Shown here piece after piece: positions 55,414 to 64,000 of a stretch of DNA of 64,000 bases; within the stretch, counting starts at the first letter, position 1; every line of letters starts with the position of its first letter. The translations under genes were made by a program, and so were the position numbers. The stretch comes from Sistotremastrum niveocremeum HHB9708. Lineage: Eukaryota; Basidiomycota; Agaricomycetes; Sistotremastrales; Sistotremastraceae. The notes under the pieces are model-generated. The model was not told the origin of the DNA. It ran no database searches and saw nothing but the letters and a program-made list of their open reading frames with translations. The stretch lies in the NCBI GenBank assembly GCA_001630475.1, contig KV419458.1:29395-93394 (forward strand), written 5' to 3'.

Positions 55414-57299
55414 TTACGCGGCATAGTCGGAAGGGATATCAATTGGTTTGTTGGATCGCGCACGCACCATCGTTTTCTCTCGAGCTGTCAAGCTACGGTA
55501 CCACACATCACCGTAATAGTTCCTAGGCAAGCCAAAGACAGGTGGTGCACGTGACACAATAGTCGATGATACTCGCAATCGAGGAGGCATTCCTTTGCTG
55601 AGATTTCCGGAAAGCGATATGCGGGCACGATAGTGCAAGGTGTCCAAAAGACGTAGGGCCTGAGTCACTGACTGTGAACGCTCTCGCCGTGCACGGATTT
55701 TGTAGGGTGAATGACGGGTATGAGAGTTGCGTGGTAAAGGCATTGCACGGTCCGATTCGTCGCTACTCATCCCTTGAGCGCCGATTTCGGCTACCATGTT
55801 CCGGATGTTTGTGAGACCGTTCAAACCAGCTCCATCGATCCGGCGGTAATATAGCTATGAGATTGGTAAGGTTAATGATTTTCGCCCTGATTCAGAAGAT
55901 ACAGACGCTCAATCGCCTCGTCCTTGCACGAGCCTTGGAGGCTTCTTGGGCCAGATCGCCTTCAGTTCGATTCTGCTTCAGCTTTCGCCATTTCTGACGA
56001 CGCCCTCGAATGTGAACCCAAATTCGTTCACTGATCAACTCGCTGTCGTAGTGATCGTCAGAGAAATGAGCGAGGAACTTCTCGCAGAAAATGGCCATCG
56101 CGCGCTTGTTCCATGGATGCATGGGAGGCCAATCGTAAGCTACTCGAAAGTCCTGATCTGTTGGGCCGCCAATGTGACTGACTTCGTACGCTGCTACCTC
56201 TTGTGCAGAAGGTGGAGGAGGGAAGTCATCCTCGCCTTCTACTCTCTGCTCCAAATGGGCGAGATAATCTCGAATTTTCTCCTATAAACAATGTGGTCAG
56301 TATGATAGATGCTTTTACGATCGTAAGACCTACCATGAGGCTGAGCTGTTCCCCCGAATGCATATTTGGGGCGAGCTTCGGCTGGCGTACTTTACGACGG
56401 CGCCCATGGAAAGCACCGGAGGGCTGACTGTCGGGTGATGTGGCCGGTCTATTCTCGACTATACGCGCGAGTGTACGTTCGGTTCGGAGCTGTGCTCGGA
56501 TGAGCTGTTTGAGTAACGTTTTTGTACTTTGAGAGGATTCCTAGCGATACATGAGCATCAAAAAATCACTTGTAATGGATTACAGACCTCATCTATGGAC
56601 TCCTGAATACTGTGGTCGTCATTGTCGTCTTCTTCGTGGCCGGGGTGGAAAGTCGAGCCTGACTGCGTCTGCGTCTGCGGTCCCTGATCACGACTGGGCG
56701 TTGCATTTGGTGGAAATGGCGGAACTGAGTTTGCGCGAGGCAGATATGTTGCTCCACTTTCTGAGGCAAGAGTCATAGGACCAGGATGATAAGGCACATC
56801 ATGGCCTAAGTATTGTCCTACGCGAGTAGCATCCGCCATATCCTGTATCAAATCAGCTTTTCTTAAGTAAAGAATGCATGCGTCGGACCTCATCGGACTC
56901 CATCTAATGAAGAGATGAGCGTCGGCAATGTCACTCAGCATCACCAATAATGGCATGGCTTACATTCACGTCTCTCGCAGTCTCTGCAGTCTCGTGATGA
57001 CGTTCCTCTCTCCAATAGGTGCTGGAATTTGAAGTCGATGGCAGCTCATTCCTCTGATGTCGCGGCTCAGCACTTGCAGTACGGTTTCGGTCTACGGGGA
57101 GCGATGAGACGACAGTAACGCAGAGGAACATAATCCTACTCCGAAATCCGTTCAGACGATAATTTTGGGATGATTCAGATTCTTCTTCTTCGTTGTCGTC
57201 GTCGTCTTCTTCTTCTTCTGAACTGGATGGGTCGTCGTTGCTGTCGGACAGGGAGTTTCTGCGTTGGAGAAATCTCCGTGCGCCAGTGGGTGCCGACAT
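55414..57299 (-). CDS. Conserved Agaricomycete protein of unknown function (MSSDESD-motif family)
   Basis: Multi-exon minus-strand gene. The first exon has a Ser-rich start and an acidic run (SSSEEEEDDDDNEEEESESS). Later exons read VGQYLGHDVPYHPGPMTLAS, then SSQSTKTLLKQLIRAQLRTE (likely helical), then EKIRDYLAHLEQRVEGEDDF, and PPMHPWNKRAMAIFCEKFLA with a basic stretch RGRRQKWRKLKQNR. The last exon (55854-55414) has RNMVAEIGAQGMSSDESD, RLLDTLHYRARISLSG and APPVFGLPRNYYGDVWYRSL. I recognise the order WN..A..F / GMSSDESD / PP.PGLPRN.Y...W from numerous uncharacterised mushroom proteins, often in many copies per genome and frequently near transposons. No catalytic motif is visible. It shares a 277-bp promoter interval with the plus-strand gene at 57576. 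Confidence 0.75.
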
Positions 57300-57575
57300 T
57301 GTTGGCGGAAGGACAGGATGAATAATCGGTGGTTCGGAGTCGCAAGACTATGGGGTGTCTCTTGATAGCCATGACGAGATTTTGAGACTACGAGATAATG
57401 CAGCGATGTAATGTGTGTACGTGACCTGTGCTCGCTTGCACAGGCAGGCATTCGCTTAGCGCGCGGAAGTCGGATCTCGGAAGGCCATGAACCGAGCGCT
57501 TCGTCATACCATTGTCGTGCATAAGAACTTCACCTCTTCTTCGGCGGTCTTCAGTCCTTTCTGGCTACTACGGGC
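57300..57575. promoter_or_regulatory. Divergent promoter interval
   Basis: Lies between the opposing starts at 57299 (minus) and 57576 (plus); too short to hold a further gene. No specific binding motif recognised. Confidence 0.4.
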
Positions 57576-58587
57576 ATGGTCGAAGAACTTAACTACATCT
57601 TCCCCGTTCTCGACACCGCCGAGGAAGATCAAAAGTTGACTGAATGGCTGGCTCTCCATTGTCGGCCGTCCCAGGGCGATGACTCGGAGCTTTCGGATCG
57701 TTCTGGGGCCCTGGATGAGGAGGGAGATGCTTCTGGTATGACGAAAAGACCCTCTCACCATGTTCTGTCTATCCTGATACCCAAAGCAGTCGCATCTGAT
57801 TCCAGTTCAGACTGTGAAATCATTTACGAGCAGGCGGGCAGTAATAACACAGGGCTGCAAGAAACCGGTGAGTTGTAGACCGCCTTGTCATTAACCTGCA
57901 ATAACGGTTCCCACAGAAAAGGTTAGCTGGAATGGCAGAACGAACGCTCCTGAGAGACGTGACTATGTTCAGGAGTGCTGCCATAGATATCCTCCTGTGG
58001 TTGCGAACGTAGGCCACGGTTTTTCTGTCGTAAACATGATTAGAAGCTCACGAGGACACGTCAGTCCCTTCCCGAGTCCGATGCCTTTCAGATGATGGAA
58101 GTGGACTATCCGGTCGGTGTTAGCATTTTCTGAAAAGTCGCCATGCATTGATATATTCGCCATAGATAATCAACAACCCACCGAACCCTCAATCAATGTA
58201 TCCGTATCTCTCCCACCTCGATCCACCGCCACCTTCTGTCAACGGATCTTCATTGGGAATCAAGATGCTAGATCCACGTCAATCGCAACCTCTCCAAGGA
58301 CAGCCCTCGGTCCTTAATGGCCAAACGTCTTATCTGGTGATCTTGTTCAATGCTACGCTTGCTGGATACTGACCAGTCCATCTCAGAGCTCATCTCCGCA
58401 GGCTGGCTGCACAGGAAACAACTCTCTCGCAACAGATGCACTTCATATCCAGAAACCCTACTCCCTGGGATATTACTTGGTACCAACGCCGCTCTTCGCT
58501 TGCGTTTGGTTTCCCCTTTCAGCGCCGCTGTGGAGTGCACAAGCGCCCGTACATCAACTCTATCAGTGGCCCTCTTGTTCGGGATAA
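57576..58587 (+). CDS. Hypothetical protein with a Pro/Gln/Ser-rich C-terminal half
   Basis: Best model: exon 57576 to about 57868, an exon from about 57918 to 58008, an exon 58166-58336, and a last exon from about 58396 ending in a stop at 58585-58587. The N-terminus reads MVEELNYIFPVLDTAEEDQK with Asp/Ser-rich sequence after it. The C-terminal half is Pro/Gln/Ser-rich (SMYPYLSHLDPPPPSVNGSS, LQGQPSVLNGQTSYL). Such composition is common in transcription regulators, but no DNA-binding domain is seen. A different acceptor would put the last exon in another open frame (to 58642), so the C-terminus is uncertain. Function unknown. Confidence 0.4.
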
Positions 58588-59156
58588 GGAAATAACATTT
58601 CGAATATCAATGTGTCGTACTCAGTCAATGCCCGTGCCTTAAATATATATATATATATGAATTATGCTCGCATGCGTGTGATGAATGTCTGATATAACCT
58701 GAGCCGGCAAGGTAGAGTTAAAAGAGGATATTTGGAGACTATGATCCCAATAGTTAGGATTTTGGATTTTCTTTCTGTTTCCGACTTGAGTACTTGAGTG
58801 CTCGTCTCTTGCGCATCTCCTTGAGACTCCTCCGGAGCCGTTCTACATATATATCGCCATATATGCATACGCATGATACGAGGAATGATAACTCTCCCTG
58901 CGAAATATCGACTCGATGACGTTCAGCACCGTAATTGCCGTATCTTTGGACCAAGCTACTCGAAAACTAAGGGTTAAATTGGCGCTTTCGGTCGTCTGCG
59001 TATTGAGCAGATTCGAAGTGCAATTAATCCCGCTTGATTTTGAGAGCTTCTGAAAGCTTCTGCAGTCAGGCTGTTATATACACCAAAAGATAGTAAATAT
59101 TAAATATTGATTACAAAGGGTATCGCGCTCGTCTGAGTAGTAATAATGACTAGGTT
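58588..59156. other. Intergenic stretch
   Basis: Contains a (TA)n run at about 58641-58657 and no gene that I can support. Confidence 0.5.
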
Positions 59157-60692
59157 TTACTCCAAGCCATTCTTCTTGTATTTCCTCACAGTCTCGCGCT
59201 TAATCCATGTCGGACCCGAACCATCACGTCGCATATGAAGCACATATTCGTCGTTGTGAGGATGAGCTGTACCAAGCCCAGCCTTGGTCCACACTCCCAC
59301 AGTGAGATTGTCGGAGGTATCTTTGCACATCACCCACATAGCAGGCGTGGCAGTACCGTATTGCAGCTCGTAAATATCGCCGATGGAGGCACCATCAGTA
59401 TCAAGAGGTTGGAGACTACCGGATACAATGTTGGCTGTGATATCAGGACAGCCAGATTCTCTCCATAATGCCCAAGGGATTCCAGAGCGAATATGACGGG
59501 GCAATCGAGAGGGCGACTGGCGGGGAATGCTGTGTGCGCTTGATGATGGAGGTCGGGGGAGCTTTTCGGAGGGGCGAGGGCGGTTCGTGCCGAGGACGAT
59601 CCGATCATGAGACCCCGCATCGTATAGCGAAGGATAGACCGACTGTATGTGCTTAATCCTATCATCGTACCAGATGAGTGATACACAAAGGGAGTTGGAG
59701 ATTATATAAGAAACGCACATGGACATTGCTGTTGATTCGGTAAGGAGAAGCACAACGCGATCCTTTTCTGGGGACAGCAAGCTAGAGGAAATCAGCTACG
59801 TCGTGGACGAGGAACGCGTTCTTACCAGTCAGGCCCATCAATCAACTGAATTTCTTCGCGATCTGATGTCGCATCATCCTGTCTTATTGGGCGAAGACCG
59901 CCTATATCTACGCCGGCGGTGTAAGGATAGTTGGACTGCTCATAAGGTCAGTTGGAGAAGAGCTCTGGCTGTCAAAAATAATGGCATACGTACCAGACCG
60001 ACTTGCTCATTCGGATCCTGCAGAGGCGTGGCGGTAATGGATTCGTCGACAGATATGATAGGGACACCGGGAAGAAGCTGTGGTGGACGATGAGTCGGAT
60101 GAGATGGTTGGTAAAGGGATAAGATAGACTTACGACGGGCCCACCACCGGCGGTATCTCCAGGCTGTGGGTCAGAATCAACGGGAAAGTGTGGTCCAATA
60201 TTTTCATCCGATAATCTCAACGAAGGGGGGTCCAAGCTGCGCACTGGCTTCGCGCGAAACTGCTGCGTCGACTCAAGTACCTGCATGCCAGAGGAGTTGA
60301 GACCTGTATAATCTTCCAATCTAAAAAGAAAACATGAGATGAGCAATCCTAATATGAAGAAAGCAATGATGCTGGCCTTACAATCGTGATCCTGGAATCT
60401 CGGACCTCCTCTTTGACAGTCGAGGTAGAAAAATCCGAGTGGGACGACTTGCGGCAGCAGAAGGCAAAGCAAGTGATCCTGACGACATAACTTACTTCTG
60501 CGATGGAGGTACCTCACGGGTTCCATCGAATTTAATACCGGCGGTTTGACGAAAGGCGATGCTTGTGCTGGTCATAGCGATGAGGGCTAGAGGTCCGGAA
60601 TCCGACTCCCGAACGGCTATCAGTCCTATGTCAGCGCACACCGTATCGTCTGCATCATCAGTGCATCGACATAAGGATGATAGCCATAACAT
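59157..60692 (-). CDS. Protein of unknown function, paralogue B
   Basis: Minus-strand gene with about seven exons. The first (60692-60496) reads MLWLSSLCRCTDDADD and later IKFDGTREVPPSQ. The next exons read RSEIPGSRLLEDYTGLNSSG, SLRLSDENIGPHFPVDSD, LLPGVPIISVDESITATPLQ and YPYTAGVDIGGLRPIRQDDA, then a short exon with LLSPEKDRVVLLLTESTAMS, and the long last exon. The C-terminal domain matches paralogue A (WRESG, SIGDIYEL, MWVM, NEYVLHM..DGSGPTWI). The two genes are about 5.6 kb apart on the same strand and share intron placement before the domain, so they are dispersed duplicates. No enzyme motif, signal peptide or membrane helix is clear. The start at 60692 faces a plus-strand gene starting at 60765. 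Confidence 0.6.
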
Positions 60693-60764
60693 GCGTCATC
60701 GTCATCTCGCTGCTTTATTCTATAGATGGCACGAATCAACTGGACCCCCTGGTTAGACTCCGTC

Positions 60765-61325
60765 ATGGACGACGATCTGTCTCCTCAAGCACAGTCCGCT
60801 TTGAACGTGGGGAACGGTGGTTTGTGGGATCGATCAGTGCAGGAGAAGACTTCAGAACCCCAGGGTATGCGCTACCTTGCATATAGCAGCCTCTGCTGAT
60901 ACCCATCACAGGATCCGAGGCATCGCGTCAACAATCTGGCGGAGCTGAGCTTCGAGCTATCCCACCAAACTCTTTAAGAAGTCCCACGCAGGTTGGTTAG
61001 CTATTCTCAATAATACAGAATTACCTCATGTTGGGTGCAGCCTACTCTGGAGACTGTTTATACCAATCCCCAGATCTGTTCCTGCATCTCGTTGACACGG
61101 AGTGACCCGGCATTGGCAGTCTTCCCCTCTGTTTCTGTGATCCTGCTGGCTTGGATTTCTCTCCTAGTGACGGCTCTCAGCTTGTTTCTCATTATGGAGA
61201 AACAGCATCCGTTCTCGAACTCGGCTCTGGCGTGTTGCCCCGCACACTATATCCACGTTGCGCTCACATGTCCCTCTGATAGTTCAATCACTCGTATGCC
61301 CCCTGTCTACCGGAACATGACCTAA
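60765..61325 (+). CDS. Small single-pass membrane protein
   Basis: Three exons: 60765-60864, 60912-60991 and 61041-61325, joining in frame to about 150 residues. The N-terminus is polar and Gln/Ser-rich (MDDDLSPQAQSALNVGNGGL). The last exon contains a strong hydrophobic segment (SVSVILLAWISLLVTALSLF) followed by LIMEKQHPF and a cysteine-containing polar tail. One membrane-spanning helix is predicted by eye. The gene is divergent from paralogue B with only 72 bp between the two starts, so they may share a promoter. Family unknown. Confidence 0.5.
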
Positions 61326-61616
61326 TCGGAGCTGATGCGACCGTCTAGCTGCCATCATCCCAACGACGACCGGTACCGTCTATATGACATGAGTTCTTGG
61401 GCCGTTTCGCCATTTTTCGAGCATGACCTTAGTCTTTTGTAATTTCCCAGGTTTAAACGACGTTGCGATACAAATTCGACAAGACAATAATGTAGATAGG
61501 AAATCTCTAGTTTAAGTTGGATTTATTCGAGTTGGTACCCTGCCGAAAACATTCACATGAGGGCCGAAGACCATGCATGATTGGTGATCTGGACCGAGTC
61601 TCAGCATATTGCGTGC
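61326..61616. other. Intergenic stretch
   Basis: No gene; ends at the target site of a MITE. Confidence 0.4.
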
Positions 61617-61624
61617 GCTGATAA

Positions 61625-62133
61625 TAGTGTTCCAAGGTCCAGTTGCCGTGACCAGTGGCAACCGGCAGTCGCGACCGGACCATGACCGGACCGCAGTTGC
61701 CGGTTGCCTAGGTTCCTGGAAAATCAGGCAACCGGCAACCGCAGTCATGACCGGTCGTGACCGTGGTCGCAACCGAGGACCCTTAAGGGTCCCCAACCAG
61801 GGTACTCAGAGGGTATTTTGGGTCCCAAATGGGTGTTTTGAGTGACATATACAGTTTATATTGGTGTCTATAGGCATGCATCACATCATATGAAGTGTAT
61901 ATACAGTATACATAATATAATAATGATTAAAATATTGATAAACGACCAGTTGTGACTGGAAAAAGTGGCCATGACTGGTTGCGCAACTGGTCGCAGCCAT
62001 GACCGGTCGCCGGACCGCAACCGCAGTCGCAGTTGCCAGTCACGCCAAATTTTGGACGGCAACCGGACCGGCAGTTGCCAGTCGCACCCTCCGGAGGTCA
62101 AAAGTCCAGTCGTGACTGGACCTTGGAACACTA
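61625..62133 (-). mobile_element. hAT-type MITE, 509 bp, third copy (inverted)
   Basis: Flanked by GCTGATAA on both sides (61617-61624 and 62134-62141). It has the same length as the copy in array gene 1, to the base, and is in the opposite orientation. The termini are TAGTGTTCCAAGGTCCAGT and its near-inverse. Confidence 0.93.
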
Positions 62134-62273
62134 GCTGATAATCACTCAACGTTATCCCATTGAACAAACCCAGCATGTTGTAGTTAAATAGTATATTAAT
62201 ATTTACGGTGTTGAAACTAACTAGTGGGGGTTTAAGCGGTAAATGGCACTTATTGAGTGCTCAATTGATTTCG

Positions 62274-62963
62274 CTATTGACCGAAACCGTGAAATCCGAG
62301 CATGCCAATGGGAATACCTTGAGAAAGCCACTTGATCATAGCCGGCGTCCAGTTCATACTATCCACAATGATAGATACGATCGCAACCATCGCACACCAT
62401 AGCCAGGATCGGAGAAGAGCGGATACCGCGATGACGATGATTCCACACACACAGAAGAACTGTAGGAACGATTAGTGATATTGGCAGAAGGAACATGGCA
62501 GACTCACCCTTAATTCTGCAGCGGCAAAGTCGAGCTCCTCAAGGAAACCTTGCATTCTTTCGCGGAAATGTGCATTATGCAAGGCGCGAGTGCGCAAGTC
62601 GTTCTTTAAACTGAACCATCTGAGGACTTTCGATATACGCAAGGTTAAGAGATGTTTACCTCTTTGCTTTGTCTTCCATGGTCCGGAGTCTCCGATTCAA
62701 CAGGGTCAATGATTCTTCCGTCTCCGAGCGAAAACTGGGTAGAATATATCAGCTGATGTGATTGTGGACTGAAGTGGCTTCTAGTACTCCGCTAATTCCC
62801 TCATTGCAAGTCTCAAGGTAGATTCCATGGCTGAGAAATATTCGGCGTTCGAGAGCAGCCGGTGATCTCCATCGGAGGGGCGATAAGGTGGCAAGTTTGC
62901 CGGGGAGTTAAGTCTGTCCGTTGACTCACGGTTCCTAAGTGTGGCGGCGGAAGTCATGCTCAA
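62274..62963 (-). CDS. Predicted two-helix membrane protein with helical cytosolic part
   Basis: Minus-strand gene starting at 62963 (MSMTSAATLRNRESTDRLNS) with four in-frame exons ending at 62274-62276. The N-terminal part is polar and Pro-containing. The middle is predicted helical and charged (SETEESLTLLNRRLRTMEDK, then FSLKNDLRTRALHNAHFRER, QGFLEELDFAAAELR). The last exon holds two hydrophobic segments (FFCVCGIIVIAVSALL and CAMVAIVSIIVDSMN) and a short tail ending in GFHGFGQ. Donors and acceptors fit the local pattern (GTAAAC...CTCAG, GTGAGT...TACAG). The family is not recognised; the coiled-coil plus paired-helix layout suggests a membrane-anchored structural or signalling protein. Confidence 0.6.
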
Positions 62964-64000
62964 TTCATTACCCGTCAGTCTTGGCTACAGGATGAGAAGA
63001 GGAGACAAGAGAAGAGTATATATGGATACCCTGCCGAGTCAAAGGTTCCTGAGAGCGTGTCCTCCGAGGACGAAGCCTGATGAAAGGATGGTTAGGGGTA
63101 TGGGAGTGACATGAATGAACGACGGACCGGTGCTTCGCTGTTCTTAAGAAACGTTCAAATTCGGTTGAGCCAGGCACTTGTCAGTCTAAAATCCAGACAA
63201 ACCTCCAGCAGATCGGAATGGTTAATCATATTTGACATCGCATCTGCGGCCAGATCAGGACTCTGTGATACTGGGATGGTAAATGAGAATCGTAAGACGG
63301 CGAGAAAGTCTATGGATAGTCCGACACACCTAATGGCTGCGACAAGGGAAGGAGCACTGGAGAGGATAAACGAGGAAGAGGAATTATTGGGAGACTTGGT
63401 GACTCGGAATGAGACATCTGGATAGAACGCTTGGAATTGCGAGCCTCTGTGAGATATACAGTAGCGCATCAAAAGAGCATTATACTATTGACGCACCACT
63501 GATGACGCTGCACGAGCTTGCAGAGGGTACAATACACGCATCAGACTCATGGGTATCGACGTAGCCAGTGTGATGACGTCGACGCAATTACCGCCAATAT
63601 TGAGATAATGCGTCAATTGCGGGGGATCTTTTGATTTCCATACACGAATCATTGAAGTGTATCATGCACTATAAGAGTGCAGGCAGGGGTGGTGGATGGT
63701 GGTGGTGGTGTATTAGGATTCACGGTGGTGTGTGGTCCGGCGTCTAATTGTGCCCCAAAGCAGCAGCGGACTGGTTGGACCAGACGTGCCTACGGAAGTC
63801 AACTAATAAAGTTCGCACGCTATCGTAGATAATAAACAGGAATGGTATTGAGTGCTTGGGGAAATTACAATCGTGACGGGATTAGCGTCGATACATCAGG
63901 TACAGAACTAGAGGGTGTGGCCGGGACCCGGCAGTACGAGAGGCTGGAGCGGATGTGGAGTAGTGATACCAAAATTAGGAAAAAATGTCTAAAAGATAGG
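62964..64000. other. Right end of the window, no supported gene
   Basis: Open frames at 63111-63425 (plus) and 63155-63472 (minus) overlap each other and neither has recognisable features. A GGT-rich run lies at about 63685-63740. Confidence 0.4.

Noticed and set aside
63111-63472. Overlapping open frames on both strands near the right end
   Set aside because: Neither has splice partners or recognisable composition. A short run resembling the array exon 2 wording (ERINEEEELLGDLV) is too brief to claim homology.

Overview
The window comes from a filamentous basidiomycete, most likely a mushroom-forming Agaricomycete. Genes are cut by many short introns (about 45-60 bp) with GTRNGT-type donors. 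Two lineage-typical pieces support this: a fungal LINE with a C-terminal RNase H domain, and a minus-strand gene (55414-57299) of a kind I recognise from mushroom genomes. No rRNA, tRNA or CRISPR array was recognised. Two N runs are assembly gaps (37095-37554 and 49941-50145).

Positions 883-48819 hold a head-to-tail array of nine paralogues, all on the plus strand. Each has about 15 exons and encodes about 665-670 residues. The predicted protein has an N-terminal helical bundle resembling the MLKL/HeLo-like four-helix domain, a brace-like helix, a degenerate kinase-like region whose DFG position reads GGL, a beta-rich C-terminal region without a known family, and a basic tail. Every copy sits behind the same upstream architecture: a TGACGTCA-CGCG box, a CGG..CCG inverted repeat, an upstream ATG opening a 16-41 codon uORF, and an intron in the 5' UTR. 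Copy 1 has a 4-nt shortening in exon 7 and copy 7 is cut by a gap; I followed most exons of the others and saw no break. Helical-bundle type, kinase-like N-lobe type and tail type are reshuffled between copies, which points to recombination or gene conversion. By analogy with animal MLKL and fungal HeLo proteins, this is a candidate regulated-cell-death or allorecognition locus; that is inference.

The array is a landing site for transposons. A 5'-truncated LINE with a 14-bp target duplication lies between copies 1 and 2. It carries a nested inverted-repeat element and a 1.2-kb stretch with seven related hairpins whose stems covary. A 509-bp hAT-type MITE sits in intron 1 of copy 1, with an 8-bp duplication that copies the splice donor. 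A 1.1-kb element with 19-bp terminal repeats splits the leader of copy 6. Spacers between copies are themselves repeated in at least two classes.

From about 49.4 kb the window changes to MITEs, low-complexity DNA and ordinary single genes of unknown function: two paralogous minus-strand genes (52422-53569, 59157-60692), three small predicted membrane proteins, the conserved mushroom gene at 55414-57299, and a divergent Pro/Gln-rich gene at 57576-58587.
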